Notes: generated by a model from the sequence alone, not told the origin. A stretch of 64,000 nucleotides of DNA from Phycisphaerales bacterium (GCA_016716475.1 JADJWG010000002.1:1178001-1242000), one strand, 5' to 3'. Positions 53,772 to 62,298 are shown, numbered from the stretch's first letter. Numbers and translations are program-made.

Positions 53772-54095
53772 ATGAGTCGCTCCCTTGAAGGTCTCTTGTA
53801 CTTGTAGCTGAAGGAATTTGCTGTACGGCTCGGTCCAACCGTACAGCAAAGTGTAATCCGCTACGCAAACACCAATAGCGTTGGCGTCTAGGTCGATTAT
53901 CGACCACCCCGATATCCGAAATCACATTATTCGCGACTTTTCGTCGTTTGGGCGATATATAACGCACAGATATCAGACGTGCCGCCTACTGAGACATTGC
54001 CCATCTGCAACACTGGGAGCGCACGGCTCACTATTGCTCTTGGGGGCAGGTCCCACCTTGGACTGCACGCCGTCAGGCACAGGGAAACGGGTGAC
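53772..54095. other. Former upstream region of the chemoreceptor gene, with a long hairpin
   Basis: The 324 bases between the IS5-type element and the XRE gene include the displaced GGGAG ribosome-binding site of the chemoreceptor (53781-53785, minus strand), an inverted repeat TTTGCTGTACGG (53817-53828) / CCGTACAGCAAA (53839-53850) with a 10-base loop, and an AT-rich stretch (53925-53990). The hairpin could be a terminator or an operator. No gene is seen. Confidence 0.5.
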
Positions 54096-54347
54096 TCACT
54101 CTTGACGGTGGGAAGTGGCATCGAGCGCCGCCAGGATCGCCGGCAGGCGTTGCGGGTCCAGGCCGCTGCCGCCGCGCTCCCAGCGCGCGATCGTGGGCTG
54201 CGGGCAGCCGAGTCGAGCCGCCAGCTCGGCCTGCGAAAGTCCGGCCTCGCGCCGGGCCGCCCGCAACATTTCTCCGAGACCCGCAGCGATGACACTGGCG
54301 GCGGCCAGTTGATTTGCGGCGCGTTGCAGTCGGGCCTTGGCGGTCAT
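54096..54347 (-). CDS. XRE-type helix-turn-helix regulator (antitoxin-like)
   Basis: 83 residues. Residues about 25-75 are a clear Cro/CI-type HTH: EMLRAARREAGLSQAELAAR LGCPQPTIARWERGGSGLDP (helices 2-3 with SQAELA and PTIARWE). It overlaps the previous small frame by four bases (ATGA at 54344-54347), so the two are translated together, an arrangement common in type II toxin-antitoxin pairs with the toxin first. No toxin domain is recognised in the partner. Confidence 0.8.
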   Translation of the reverse strand: MTAKARLQRAANQLAAASVIAAGLGEMLRAARREAGLSQAELAARLGCPQPTIARWERGGSGLDPQRLPAILAALDATSHRQE

Positions 54348-54481
54348 GGTTCCAGATCCAGTTGTCCCCGGATGGCCCAGTGGTGTTCCAGCGCCTCTTG
54401 CAGAGCCGGGAGGAGTTCCTTGGGATCAAAGACCGGATCGTCGAACCAATCGATCGCCGCGAGAACCTCGGTGTCACTCAC
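54344..54481 (-). CDS. Small protein co-translated with the XRE regulator, perhaps truncated by an IS
   Basis: From a GTG at 54481 it has 45 residues (SDTEVLAAIDWFDDPVFDPK ELLPALQEALEHHWAIRGQL). The same frame stays open upstream (DFRLPPGVTLSV) until the IS256-type element begins about 30 bases on, so this may be the C-terminal end of a longer gene cut by the element. There is no ribosome-binding site before the GTG, which favours truncation. Function unknown. Confidence 0.45.
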   Translation of the reverse strand: MSDTEVLAAIDWFDDPVFDPKELLPALQEALEHHWAIRGQLDLEP

Positions 54482-54513
54482 GGAGAGCGTGACGCCGGGA
54501 GGTAGCCTGAAAT

Positions 54514-55903
54514 CTTGTGGAAATTGAGAACGTGGGGCATCCTGCTGGTGCGTTTGAAACGAGAGTCGTTTCCCAGGAGGAGCCCGATGGCTACTACAAC
54601 CGGACGAGGATCGAGCGTCAAGCGGCGGGACGAGGCGGGGGCGGACGAGGCCGTGCAGGTGGTTCGGGACCAGGTCGAGGAACTGGCCCGGCTGGGGGCC
54701 CGGCAGATGCTGCTGGCGGCGTTGGAGGACGAGGTGAACGTCTACCTCCAGCGCGACCGGTATCAGCGACAGGGCGAGTTCCGCGGCTACCGCAACGGGA
54801 CCACGCCGCGGCGGCTGACGCTGGGCAGCGGCACGGTGCCGCTGGAGGTCCCGCGGGTGCGCGACATCCCGCCGGGCCAGGAGCCGTTCGAATCGAAGAT
54901 CGTGCGCAAGTACCAGCGTCGCAGCGACACGATCGAGGAGACGTTCATGCGGCTGTTCATCGAAGGCCTGGCGACGCGGGACTTCGAGCCGGCCTTGCGG
55001 CTGCTGGCGGGGAACGACGCGCCGCTGTCGCCCAGCACGATCAGTCGGCTGACACAGCGGTTCCGCGTCGAGTACGCGGCGTTCGACCGGCAGGATCTGA
55101 GCGGCCGGAAGTTCGTCTATATCTGGGCGGACGGGATTTACCTGAAGGCCGGGCTGGGTACGGAGAAAGCCTGCCTGATGGTGCTGATCGGGGCGGATAC
55201 GGAGGGGCAGAAGCACTTGCTCGCGCTGCGGGAGGGGTATCGCGAGAGCGCCGAGAGCTGGGGCGAGTTGCTGAAGGACTGCCGGCAGCGGGGTCTGAAC
55301 GAGCCGGGCTGCTGGATCGCGGACGGGGCGTTGGGGCTGTGGGCGGCGGTGAACGAGCAGAGTCCGAACTCGGCCCAGCAGCGCTGCACGAATCACAAGA
55401 CGATGAACGTGCTCGACAAGCTGCCGAAGGCCGAGCAGCCTGAGGCGACCCCGCGACTGCGGGCGATCTGGCAGGCGGAAAGTGAGGTGGCGGCGCGGAA
55501 GCTGGCGGCCGGTGTGATCGCGGACTTCCGTCGGGCGGGCTACGACCGGGCGGCGGACTGTCTGGGGACGATCTGGATCGCTGCCTGACGTTCTACGCGT
55601 TTCCGGAGCCGCACTGGTCGCACCTGCGGACGACGAACGTGATCGAGTCGCCGTTTGCGGGCGTACGGCTGCGGACGAACGCGGCCAAGCGGTTCAAGAA
55701 GACCAAGAGCGGCGTGTACCTGGTGCATCAGGTGCTGATGCGGCTGTCGCAGAACTGGCGGCACTTGAAGGCGGCGCACCTGTGTGCCCAGATACCGCTG
55801 CCGGAAGGAAAGAACCGCCGGGTGAAGACGAAGGTGAAGGCGAAGGCGAAGACCCATGCGGCGTGAACGAACGTGACGGATGCCCCAGATTCAATTTACA
55901 CAG
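54514..55903 (+). mobile_element. IS256-type insertion sequence (about 1.39 kb)
   Basis: Imperfect inverted repeats bound it: CTTGTGGAAATTGAGAACGT GGGGCATCC at the left (from 54514) and the complement of CCTGTGTAAATTGAATCTGG GGCATCC at the right (to about 55903). The single gene inside is an IS256-family transposase broken by one frameshift. I could not find an 8-bp target duplication, so the flanks may have been rearranged after insertion. Confidence 0.8.
54587..55866 (+). pseudogene. IS256-family (mutator-type) transposase, one frameshift
   Basis: AGGAGG precedes the ATG at 54587. The first frame runs to 55588: VQVVRDQVEELARLGARQML, EDEVNVYLQRDRY, YRNGTTPRRLTLGSGTVPLE VPRVRD, LSPSTISRLTQRF, KFVYIWADGIYLKAGLG (DDE Asp) and WIADGALGLWAAV. 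Near 55550-55575 the reading passes to another frame (LTFYAFPEPHWSHLRTTNVI ESPFAGVRLRTNA, the conserved HLRTTNPIES region with the catalytic Glu) and ends at 55866. Conserved sequence on both sides makes this a disrupted gene, not two genes. Confidence 0.9.
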
Positions 55904-56042
55904 GACTTGACACTACCTCTCGGCGCGTTCTCGGGTGACCGTATCGAGCAGGGTAACGTATGCGAAAACGGCGTTTCCCTTGCGTCTTTTGCGGTATTTC
56001 GGGATACCCGGTATGCGTGGCATAACACCCCCCAGTGTAACG

Positions 56043-56065
56043 TAGCGCGGCCAGTGGCCGCGCTA
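56043..56065. repeat. Palindromic TAGCGCGGCC element at the right island end
   Basis: TAGCGCGGCC-AGT-GGCCGCGCTA is a 10-bp-arm palindrome followed by AAAA. It is the same element as at 40282-40304, and lies 73 bases from the tRNA 3' end on the island side. Confidence 0.6.
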
Positions 56066-56138
56066 AAAAGCCAGAAATAAGAGGGTCACAAGTTCGATCG
56101 ACGCCCGTAAACGATTTGTTTCCAACGGCTTACAAGAT

Positions 56139-56212
56139 TGGGCGATACTGGGCTCGAACCAGTGACCTCGTGCTTGTCGAGCACGCGCTCTAGCCAACTG
56201 AGCTAATCGCCC
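56139..56212 (-). tRNA. tRNA-Val (anticodon GAC)
   Basis: The minus strand folds into a full cloverleaf: acceptor GGGCGAT/ATCGCCC, D-arm GCTC...GAGC with GG in the loop, anticodon arm CGTGC-TCGACAA-GCACG, variable AGGTC, T-arm ACTGG-TTCGAGC-CCAGT and discriminator A. The anticodon is GAC (valine), and the acceptor sequence is that of many bacterial tRNA-Val genes. CCA is not encoded. Position 33, before the anticodon, is C instead of the nearly universal U. Its 3' half is the integration target duplicated at 40128 and 37837. Confidence 0.93.
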
Positions 56213-56680
56213 GGGTGCGGATCGATACTCACATATGGGGGAGTTTCGCCGCCTGTGCCGGGGATGTCAAGGCCCACTATAACAAGGCAACCTACGGCCG
56301 CTCAGCCCGTTATGACACCTCAGCAATGGAGCTGCGAAGCCGAACGAAATGCCGCGCAAGCCCAGCGGGATGGTACCTGGAAACGACCCTGGCATTGTGC
56401 CCGGGGACCGCACAAGCAGGCACGTACACGCACGCTGGGGAGGCCTTGTCGCTCGGCACCAAGTCGCATAACATTCGGTCTCCGGGTACAGCAGGCGTAC
56501 CCGTTGCCAGCGTGAATCTCGTGGGTTCCGTTTCCAAGGCCCGCTTTGGCGCTACACGATGAACCGCGGCGAGAGTCGCGGTTTTCTTGTTTCCGCCCAT
56601 GCGGGCAGGCGTGTGCGGATCGGGAGCCCGAGTTGATCCGGCATACGCCTGTGGCAGCCGAAGACTGCGAGGAGAGCACT
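56213..56680. other. Intergenic region with an orphan terminator
   Basis: 468 bases between the divergent tRNA-Val and Rnk-type genes. A hairpin AACCGCG (56562-56568) / CGCGGTT (56577-56583) followed by TTCTTGTTT is a good Rho-independent terminator for plus-strand transcription, yet no convincing gene precedes it: the frame at 56215-56562 has no family features. A small RNA ending there, or an attenuator in the leader of the downstream gene, are possible. Confidence 0.45.
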
Positions 56681-57091
56681 GTGGCGGAACGTCGCATCTG
56701 CATGACGGTTGACGACATGAACCGGCTTGGTCAGTTGCTGCTCATCGCCATGGGCGAACAGCCAGACGATGAGTCCTTGCGGCTGCTGGAACAGGAGTTG
56801 GATCAGGCCGAGGCCGTCCGCCGTGAGGACATTCCGCCTACGGTTGTGACGATGAATACCAAGCTGCGCATGACCGACCTCGCGACCGGCACTCAGCGCA
56901 TCGTTACGCTCGTGTACCCGGAGAAGGTGACGAGTGACGAGCACGTCTCCATTCTCAGTCCACTCGGGACAGTCCTCCTCGGTTACCAGGCGGGTGACGA
57001 GATTCGCCGCGAGACCCATGGTGGAACCCTGCATCTGCGTGTCGATGAAATCCTCTACCAGCCCGAGGCCGCCGGCCACTACCGGCTGTGA
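56681..57091 (+). CDS. rnk: Rnk / GreA-GreB C-terminal domain transcription factor
   Basis: The GTG at 56681 follows GAGGAG by six bases; 136 residues. A short helical N-terminus (VDDMNRLGQLLLIAMGEQPD DESLRLLEQELDQAE) is followed by the FKBP-like GreA/B C-terminal domain: VTMNTKLRMTDLATGTQRIV TLVYPE, ISILSPLGTVLLGYQAGDEI-like VSILSPLGTVLLGYQAGDEI and LHLRVDEILYQPEA. This is the layout of Rnk (regulator of nucleoside diphosphate kinase), which binds RNA polymerase near the secondary channel but lacks the long coiled-coil tip of GreA. Confidence 0.87.
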   Translation: MAERRICMTVDDMNRLGQLLLIAMGEQPDDESLRLLEQELDQAEAVRREDIPPTVVTMNTKLRMTDLATGTQRIVTLVYPEKVTSDEHVSILSPLGTVLLGYQAGDEIRRETHGGTLHLRVDEILYQPEAAGHYRL

Positions 57092-57253
57092 CAATCCCTC
57101 CCTACGTACCTGCACCGATCACAACGATGCCCGCTGCCGCCCTGGTAGCCGTCCCCTGCGGCAGTGGAGTGCAGGGTGACTATGATCCGGGCAGTATCAG
57201 GCGTGGGTGCCTTGATCGGCGTACGCTCGTTGGTTACCCCGAGAGGTTGAGCA

Positions 57254-59154
57254 ATGTCCGAGCTTGCTTTTGAGAAGTGGAAGGGGCTGACGATTCCCTC
57301 GCAGTTGGCGGATGTGCTGCGCGCAGCGCCACGCGTCGTCCTGCCCGAGAGCCGAGCCGAGCTGGTGGCGCTCGCGCTGGGGGGCAACCCGGACCGCTAC
57401 GAAGTGGCCTACGAGGTTCCCGGCAAGGGTCGCATCGTCGAAGTGGAAGTCGTACGGGCGCGGAACGGCGTGGTGGCCAACTATCCCGAGCCGTACATGC
57501 GCCGGCGGGACCCCGACTGCATGGTCATTTCCGATGAGCTGCCGTCGGACAAGCCGCGCTACGAGGACCGTTTCCAGACTCCGTTTGCAGAAGTCCGCTC
57601 GGAAATTCTCGCGTGGCTGGCAGCGCAGGAGTTGATCGTCCTGCCCTTTGAAGCCGGCGGTAGTGATGCGGGATTTGCCTCACTGCTCGTGTGCCCGCTG
57701 AACGCGGCCTTCTTTGCGACCGGGTTGGCCGATCTGCAGCGCATGCTGTCCGCGTCCCAGGTGTCCGGCGATTTCAAGCCCCGCGCAGTCATCTATGTAG
57801 CCCCCCCCTTCCGGCATACGCATTGTGATGGCCGGCAACTCGTCGTGCACAGCCGCCAGCGCGAGCTGCATGAGGTCTATGCGCTCAATCTGTATCCCGG
57901 GCCGAGTGCCAAGAAAGGTGTCTACGGAGTGCTCCTGTCACTGGGGCGACAGGAGGGCTGGACCACCGTACACGGCTCCACTGTTCAGGTTGTTACCCCT
58001 TACGACCTGGTGGTGACGATCCTGCACGAGGGGGCGAGCGGTGGCGGCAAGAGCGAGATGCTCGAACTGGCGCACCGCGAGCACGATGGCCGGCTGCTGC
58101 TGGGCGAGAATGTCATCAACCGCGATCGCCGGTATGTCATGCTGCCCCGCGGTTGCGAGCTGCGACCGGTAACCGACGATATGGCACTCTGCCATCAGAA
58201 GTACCAGCAGCGCGGCGACAAGCTGATCGTATCCGATGCGGAAGACGGCTGGTTCCTGCGCGTGAACCACATCCGGCACTACGGCACCGACCCGCAGTTG
58301 GAGCGGCTGTGCACGCAGCCGGAAGAGCCGCTGGTCTTCCTCAACATGCATGGCGTACCCGACGCGACCTGCCTGATCTGGGAACACACCGAGGATGCGC
58401 CCGGCAAGCCCTGTCCTAATCCGCGCGTGATTCTGCCGCGGCGACTTATGCCAGGAGTCGTGGATCATCCCGTGGAGGTGGACATCCGCAGCTTCGGCAT
58501 TCGGACGCCACCCTGCACACCCGATCAGCCCAGCTACGGCATCATCGGACTGCTCCAGATCCTGCCGCCCGCCCTGGCGTGGATCTGGCGGCTCGTGGCG
58601 CCGCGCGGGTTCGACAACCCGAGCATCACGGCTTCGGAGGGTCTCGAGAGCGAGGGGGTCGGCTCCTATTGGCCGTTTGCGACCGGCCGACGCGTCGACC
58701 ATGCCAACCTGCTGTTGAACCAGGTGCGCTCCACGCCGCGCACGCGCTACATTCTCGTCCCGAACCAGCATATCGGCTGCTGGCGAGTGGGATTCATGCC
58801 GCAGTGGATCGCGCGCGAATACCTGGCGCGCCGCGGAGGCGCGCAACATTCCGGCGCGAGCAGATCGAACCGGCCCGCTGCACGCTGCTGGGTTATGCGC
58901 TGACGTCGATGATGGTGGAAGGCACGAACATCCCGCCGTGGATGCTCCAGGTGCAACTCCAGCGCGAAATCAGCGACGTGACTTACGATGCCGGCGCGCA
59001 GCAACTCCGCGATTTCTTTCAGCGTGAACTGCGCGTCTACCTCGACCGGAATGGCCCCCAGCTCGACCCGCTTGGCAGGGAGATCATCGAATGCTGTCTG
59101 CGCGACGGCTCTCTGGAGGAGTATGAATCTCTGCTGCCGGTCGAGAAACGGTAA
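57254..59154 (+). pseudogene. DUF4914-like P-loop protein, single frameshift near the C-terminus
   Basis: The ATG at 57254 (GAGAGG upstream) opens a 549-codon frame. At about 58835-58850 the homologous sequence passes into another frame (ATFRREQIEPARCTLLGYAL TSMMVEGTNIPPWMLQVQLQ) that runs to 59154, for about 630 residues in total, the size I recall for DUF4914 proteins. The feature of note is a P-loop HEGASGGGKSEMLELAHREH, resembling the nucleotide-binding loop of PEP carboxykinase and HPr kinase. LSLGRQEGWTTVHGSTVQVV and WEHTEDAPGKPCPNPRVILP are other conserved-looking parts. Function is unknown. It may be a true frameshift mutation or one missing base in the assembly. Confidence 0.65.
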
Positions 59155-59214
59155 CGCATAAGCCCGGCGCGGGCCTGTGGATGCCGCAGCGCGGCACGGT
59201 ATGACATCGCACCA

Positions 59215-60435
59215 ATGGACCCGATCATCTGGCTCGTCTTCGCAGTCGTCTACGTCGGCATGGTGCTGGGAGGGTTGCCTGGCCTGGCCATCGACCGAAC
59301 GGGCATCGCGTTACTCGGGGCCATTGCACTGCTCGCAACCGGACGCCTCGATGCTACCGGGGCGTGGGACAGCATCGACGTCCCCACGATCGCGCTGCTG
59401 CTGGGGCTGATGGTGGTTTCAGCCCAGTTTCGATTGGGGGGGACCTACGCCGCTCTGACGCGCCATCTGGCTGCGGCGGAGGTTGCGCCACCGGCCCTGC
59501 TCGCGCTCGTCATCGGAGCGGCCGGTTTGCTTTCCGCACTCCTGGCGAACGACATCATCTGCCTTGCCATGACACCCTTGCTGATCGAAGGTTGCACGCG
59601 GCGCGGGCTGCACTGCAAGCCGTTCCTGCTGGGGCTGGCGTGTGCGGCCAACGTCGGGTCCGCGGCGACACTGATCGGCAATCCGCAGAACATGCTGATC
59701 GGCCAGAAGCTGCAGTTGTCGTTCGCGGGCTACCTGCTGGACGGGGTCGTGCCGGCGGTTCTCGGTTGTGCGGCGACCTGGCTGGTGCTGGTCTGGTTGA
59801 CTCGTGGCAACTGGCACGAGCAGTCCCAACCGGTCACCGTGGAGGCCCCGCCATTCCATCCGTGGCAGACGCTGAAGGGTGCGCTGGTTTTGTTCGCCAT
59901 TGTGGCAGCGTTCCTGTTCGCGCCATATCCGCGCGAGATCGTTGCGCTGGCGGGCGCCGGTGTGCTGCTGCTCAGCCGTCGCATGCACACGCGCGGCATG
60001 CTCGGCCTGGTAGACTGGCCGTTGCTGGTGCTTTTCTGCGGATTGTTCGTAGTGAATCACGCCCTGGCGATGACCGGAGGCGTCGAGCGCGCCCTGATTG
60101 GGCTGCGCGGCGCCGGCGTGGATCTAGAGCATCCCGGTTGGCTTTTCGGCGCCACAGTCGTGTTGTCGAACCTCGTGTCGAATGTTCCGGCCGTCATGCT
60201 GCTGCTGCCAGTGGCGGAGCAAGCCCCGTTCGGGGGACCGATCCTCGCACTCGCCAGCACGCTGGCGGGGAACCTGTTTATCGTGGGCAGCATCGCGAAC
60301 ATCATCGTGGTCGAGCAGGCCCGGCTGATGGGGGTACGCATCACCTGGCGTGAGCACGCCCGCATCGGCGTACCCGTCACGGGACTGACGCTGCTGATTG
60401 CGTGCGGGTGGCTGGCTGTACGTGCGTATGCCTGA
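59215..60435 (+). CDS. ArsB/CitM-type anion permease (SLC13-like)
   Basis: 406 residues with about eleven hydrophobic helices. Family markers are two inverted helical hairpins: LLSALLANDIICLAMTPLLI and LVSNVPAVMLLLPVAEQ, and CAANVGSAATLIGNPQNMLI, the GNPxN motif of the ion-transporter (IT) superfamily. Members carry citrate, dicarboxylates, arsenite or Na+/H+ (NhaD). The substrate cannot be told; no arsR/arsC neighbour supports arsenite. It starts 61 bases after the DUF4914-like gene on the same strand. Confidence 0.87.
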   Translation: MDPIIWLVFAVVYVGMVLGGLPGLAIDRTGIALLGAIALLATGRLDATGAWDSIDVPTIALLLGLMVVSAQFRLGGTYAALTRHLAAAEVAPPALLALVIGAAGLLSALLANDIICLAMTPLLIEGCTRRGLHCKPFLLGLACAANVGSAATLIGNPQNMLIGQKLQLSFAGYLLDGVVPAVLGCAATWLVLVWLTRGNWHEQSQPVTVEAPPFHPWQTLKGALVLFAIVAAFLFAPYPREIVALAGAGVLLLSRRMHTRGMLGLVDWPLLVLFCGLFVVNHALAMTGGVERALIGLRGAGVDLEHPGWLFGATVVLSNLVSNVPAVMLLLPVAEQAPFGGPILALASTLAGNLFIVGSIANIIVVEQARLMGVRITWREHARIGVPVTGLTLLIACGWLAVRAYA

Positions 60436-60567
60436 CTCACGGCAGTCCACCCCGAGCAACCCGAATCATTCTTGAATCAGGGTGGGCGAAACGGTACCGT
60501 CAAGTTGTGTTCTGGCCACCCGTCACGCGGGCGCATCGGCTTTCATTTACCCGCAGGAGATTCTCTC

Positions 60568-62190
60568 ATGCTGTGTCGGAAACCGCGCAACGGAATCAAT
60601 GCTGCGGCGATCACCGCGCTGCTGCTTGCTTCGACCCTGGCCGTTGGCCAGGTGAACACGCTCATCACCTACCAGGGACACCTTCGCGAGAACGGACAAC
60701 CGCTGACCGGCACGGTCGAAATGTCCTTCAGACTGTACTCCGCGGAGTCGGGCGGCAGTCCACTCGATATCCTGTGGGCACTGCCGGTGCAGGTGGTCGA
60801 TGGGCTCTTCACCGCCCAGCTCGATTTCGGGATCGATGCTTTCGACGGGGGCACCCGGTGGCTGGAGGTCAGTGTACAGGGTACGCCGCTCACGCCGCGG
60901 CAGCTCCTCGCCGCTGTACCCTACGCGCTGCAGACCCGCGGTATCTACGTCAGTCCGGAAGGCCGGGTCGCAATTGGCTCGACCAGTACACCGGGAACCT
61001 TCAATGTAACCAGCGACACCGACAATGCCGTCGTTGCCATCACGAGCTCCAACGACGCTTTTGCAGCACTCGACTTCCGCGCGGACAACACCGCCTACTG
61101 GGGGATCGGCAAGTCACCCACCAACGACTTCTACATTGACGAAAGCGGGATCGGACGCCGCTTCACCGTAAGGCATGGCACGGGTCTCGTCGGGATTTCC
61201 TCCTCGACACCACGGCAGCAACTCAGTATCGGCCCCAACCTGGACCTTTACAGCGGCCCGGCGAACTCCCCGACGCAGCCGTCCATTCGCGCCTCGGCTA
61301 CGAACAACCTGATCCTCAACGCGATCGGCAACGGTGCAACCTACCTGAACTTTGACGGCGGTAGTGGCGGTGTCCGCATTCACGGGGGTCTGGCGGCAAA
61401 CGAAATCGCCCGATTCACAGCCAATGGACGGCTGGGCCTCGGCACCACGAATCCCGCAGTGACGCTCGACATCCAGGGACCCGGAGAACCAACCGTGTAT
61501 CTACGCTCCGGGAGCGGAAACGAGCGCGTTCGCATACGCGGCGCCGACGGGACAGGATACCTCGCGACATACTCCGAAAATGGTTCGCTCAACGTACAAA
61601 TCACGAATGCTGCCGGTATTCCGAACCACGGCGCCTTGGGTGTTTATAACTCAGCAAACGCAGTGAAGGCGTTCATCACGATCGACGCTGTGGGCCAGGG
61701 TGTGGTTCAAGGCGATATCAAGAACTTCCGCGCTGCGGATGTCGATGACCCCACCCGCGACTTCTGGTACGCGTCGATCGAAGGCCCCGAGGCCGCCATG
61801 TACGTCCGCGGCCGCGCCCAGCTCAGCGACGGTCAGGCCGTGATCACTCTGCCGGACCATTTCGTCGCCCTGGCCGCACCGACCGGCCTCACGGTTCACC
61901 TCACGCCGCGGTCGGCGGACTCGTTCGGGCTGGCCGTCGTGAATGATTCCCTGCATGGCATCGAGGTGCGTGAGCTGCTCCGCGGCACCGGCACTTACGA
62001 ATTCGACTGGGAGGTTAAAGCCGTTCGCCGCGGCTTTGAAGATTACCAGGTCGTGCGACCGTGGAACGATCTGCGGTTGGAATCTGAACGGACGGAAGAC
62101 GAGGAGTGGCAGGCCCGACTGGACGATGTAGAGCGGCAGCGGGCGCGACGCCTGGGGACCACACCAGCGGCGGGCCATACAGGCGGATGA
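60568..62190 (+). CDS. Secreted beta-rich protein (tail-fibre-like repeats), unknown function
   Basis: The ATG at 60568 has CAGGAGA upstream and a signal peptide (ITALLLASTLAVGQ). 540 residues. An N-terminal domain (LITYQGHLRENGQPLTGTVE MSFRLYSAESGG) resembles a fold found at the start of many planctomycete and Bacteroidetes surface proteins. Repeats of the type GRVAIGSTSTPGTFNVTSDT, GLVGISSSTPRQQLSIG and GRLGLGTTNPAVTLDIQGPG recall tail-fibre or autotransporter shafts. A C-terminal domain (DFWYASIEGPEAAMYVRGRA QLSDGQAVITLPDHF) is conserved in the same proteins. Probably a trimeric or fibrous surface protein. Confidence 0.7.
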   Translation: MLCRKPRNGINAAAITALLLASTLAVGQVNTLITYQGHLRENGQPLTGTVEMSFRLYSAESGGSPLDILWALPVQVVDGLFTAQLDFGIDAFDGGTRWLEVSVQGTPLTPRQLLAAVPYALQTRGIYVSPEGRVAIGSTSTPGTFNVTSDTDNAVVAITSSNDAFAALDFRADNTAYWGIGKSPTNDFYIDESGIGRRFTVRHGTGLVGISSSTPRQQLSIGPNLDLYSGPANSPTQPSIRASATNNLILNAIGNGATYLNFDGGSGGVRIHGGLAANEIARFTANGRLGLGTTNPAVTLDIQGPGEPTVYLRSGSGNERVRIRGADGTGYLATYSENGSLNVQITNAAGIPNHGALGVYNSANAVKAFITIDAVGQGVVQGDIKNFRAADVDDPTRDFWYASIEGPEAAMYVRGRAQLSDGQAVITLPDHFVALAAPTGLTVHLTPRSADSFGLAVVNDSLHGIEVRELLRGTGTYEFDWEVKAVRRGFEDYQVVRPWNDLRLESERTEDEEWQARLDDVERQRARRLGTTPAAGHTGG

Positions 62191-62197
62191 AACAGCG

Positions 62198-62240
62198 ATG
62201 CAGCGCTGCTGCGAGGTTTCACCTTGCACCAGCGCTGCAT
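62198..62240. terminator. Hairpin between convergent genes
   Basis: ATGCAGCGCTG (62198-62208) pairs perfectly with CAGCGCTGCAT (62230-62240), between the secreted protein gene and the convergent chemoreceptor gene. No T-run. Confidence 0.5.
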
Positions 62241-62298
62241 TGGGTCCTGATGGAAGCGGGCCGATACGCATACCGGCACGCGAACGGGTCACGCCGAA

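Noticed and set aside
54344..55396. A 350-codon minus-strand frame through the IS256 element joined to the small protein upstream of the XRE gene
   Set aside because: Most of it is antisense to the transposase; only the last 45 or so codons outside the element are plausible.
54517..55443. A 308-codon plus-strand frame overlapping the IS256 transposase
   Set aside because: Its Gly/Arg/Ala-rich sequence has no motif, while the alternate frame contains the full transposase pattern.
56215..56562. A 115-codon frame ending at the orphan terminator
   Set aside because: It begins next to the tRNA without a ribosome-binding site and its sequence has no recognisable pattern.
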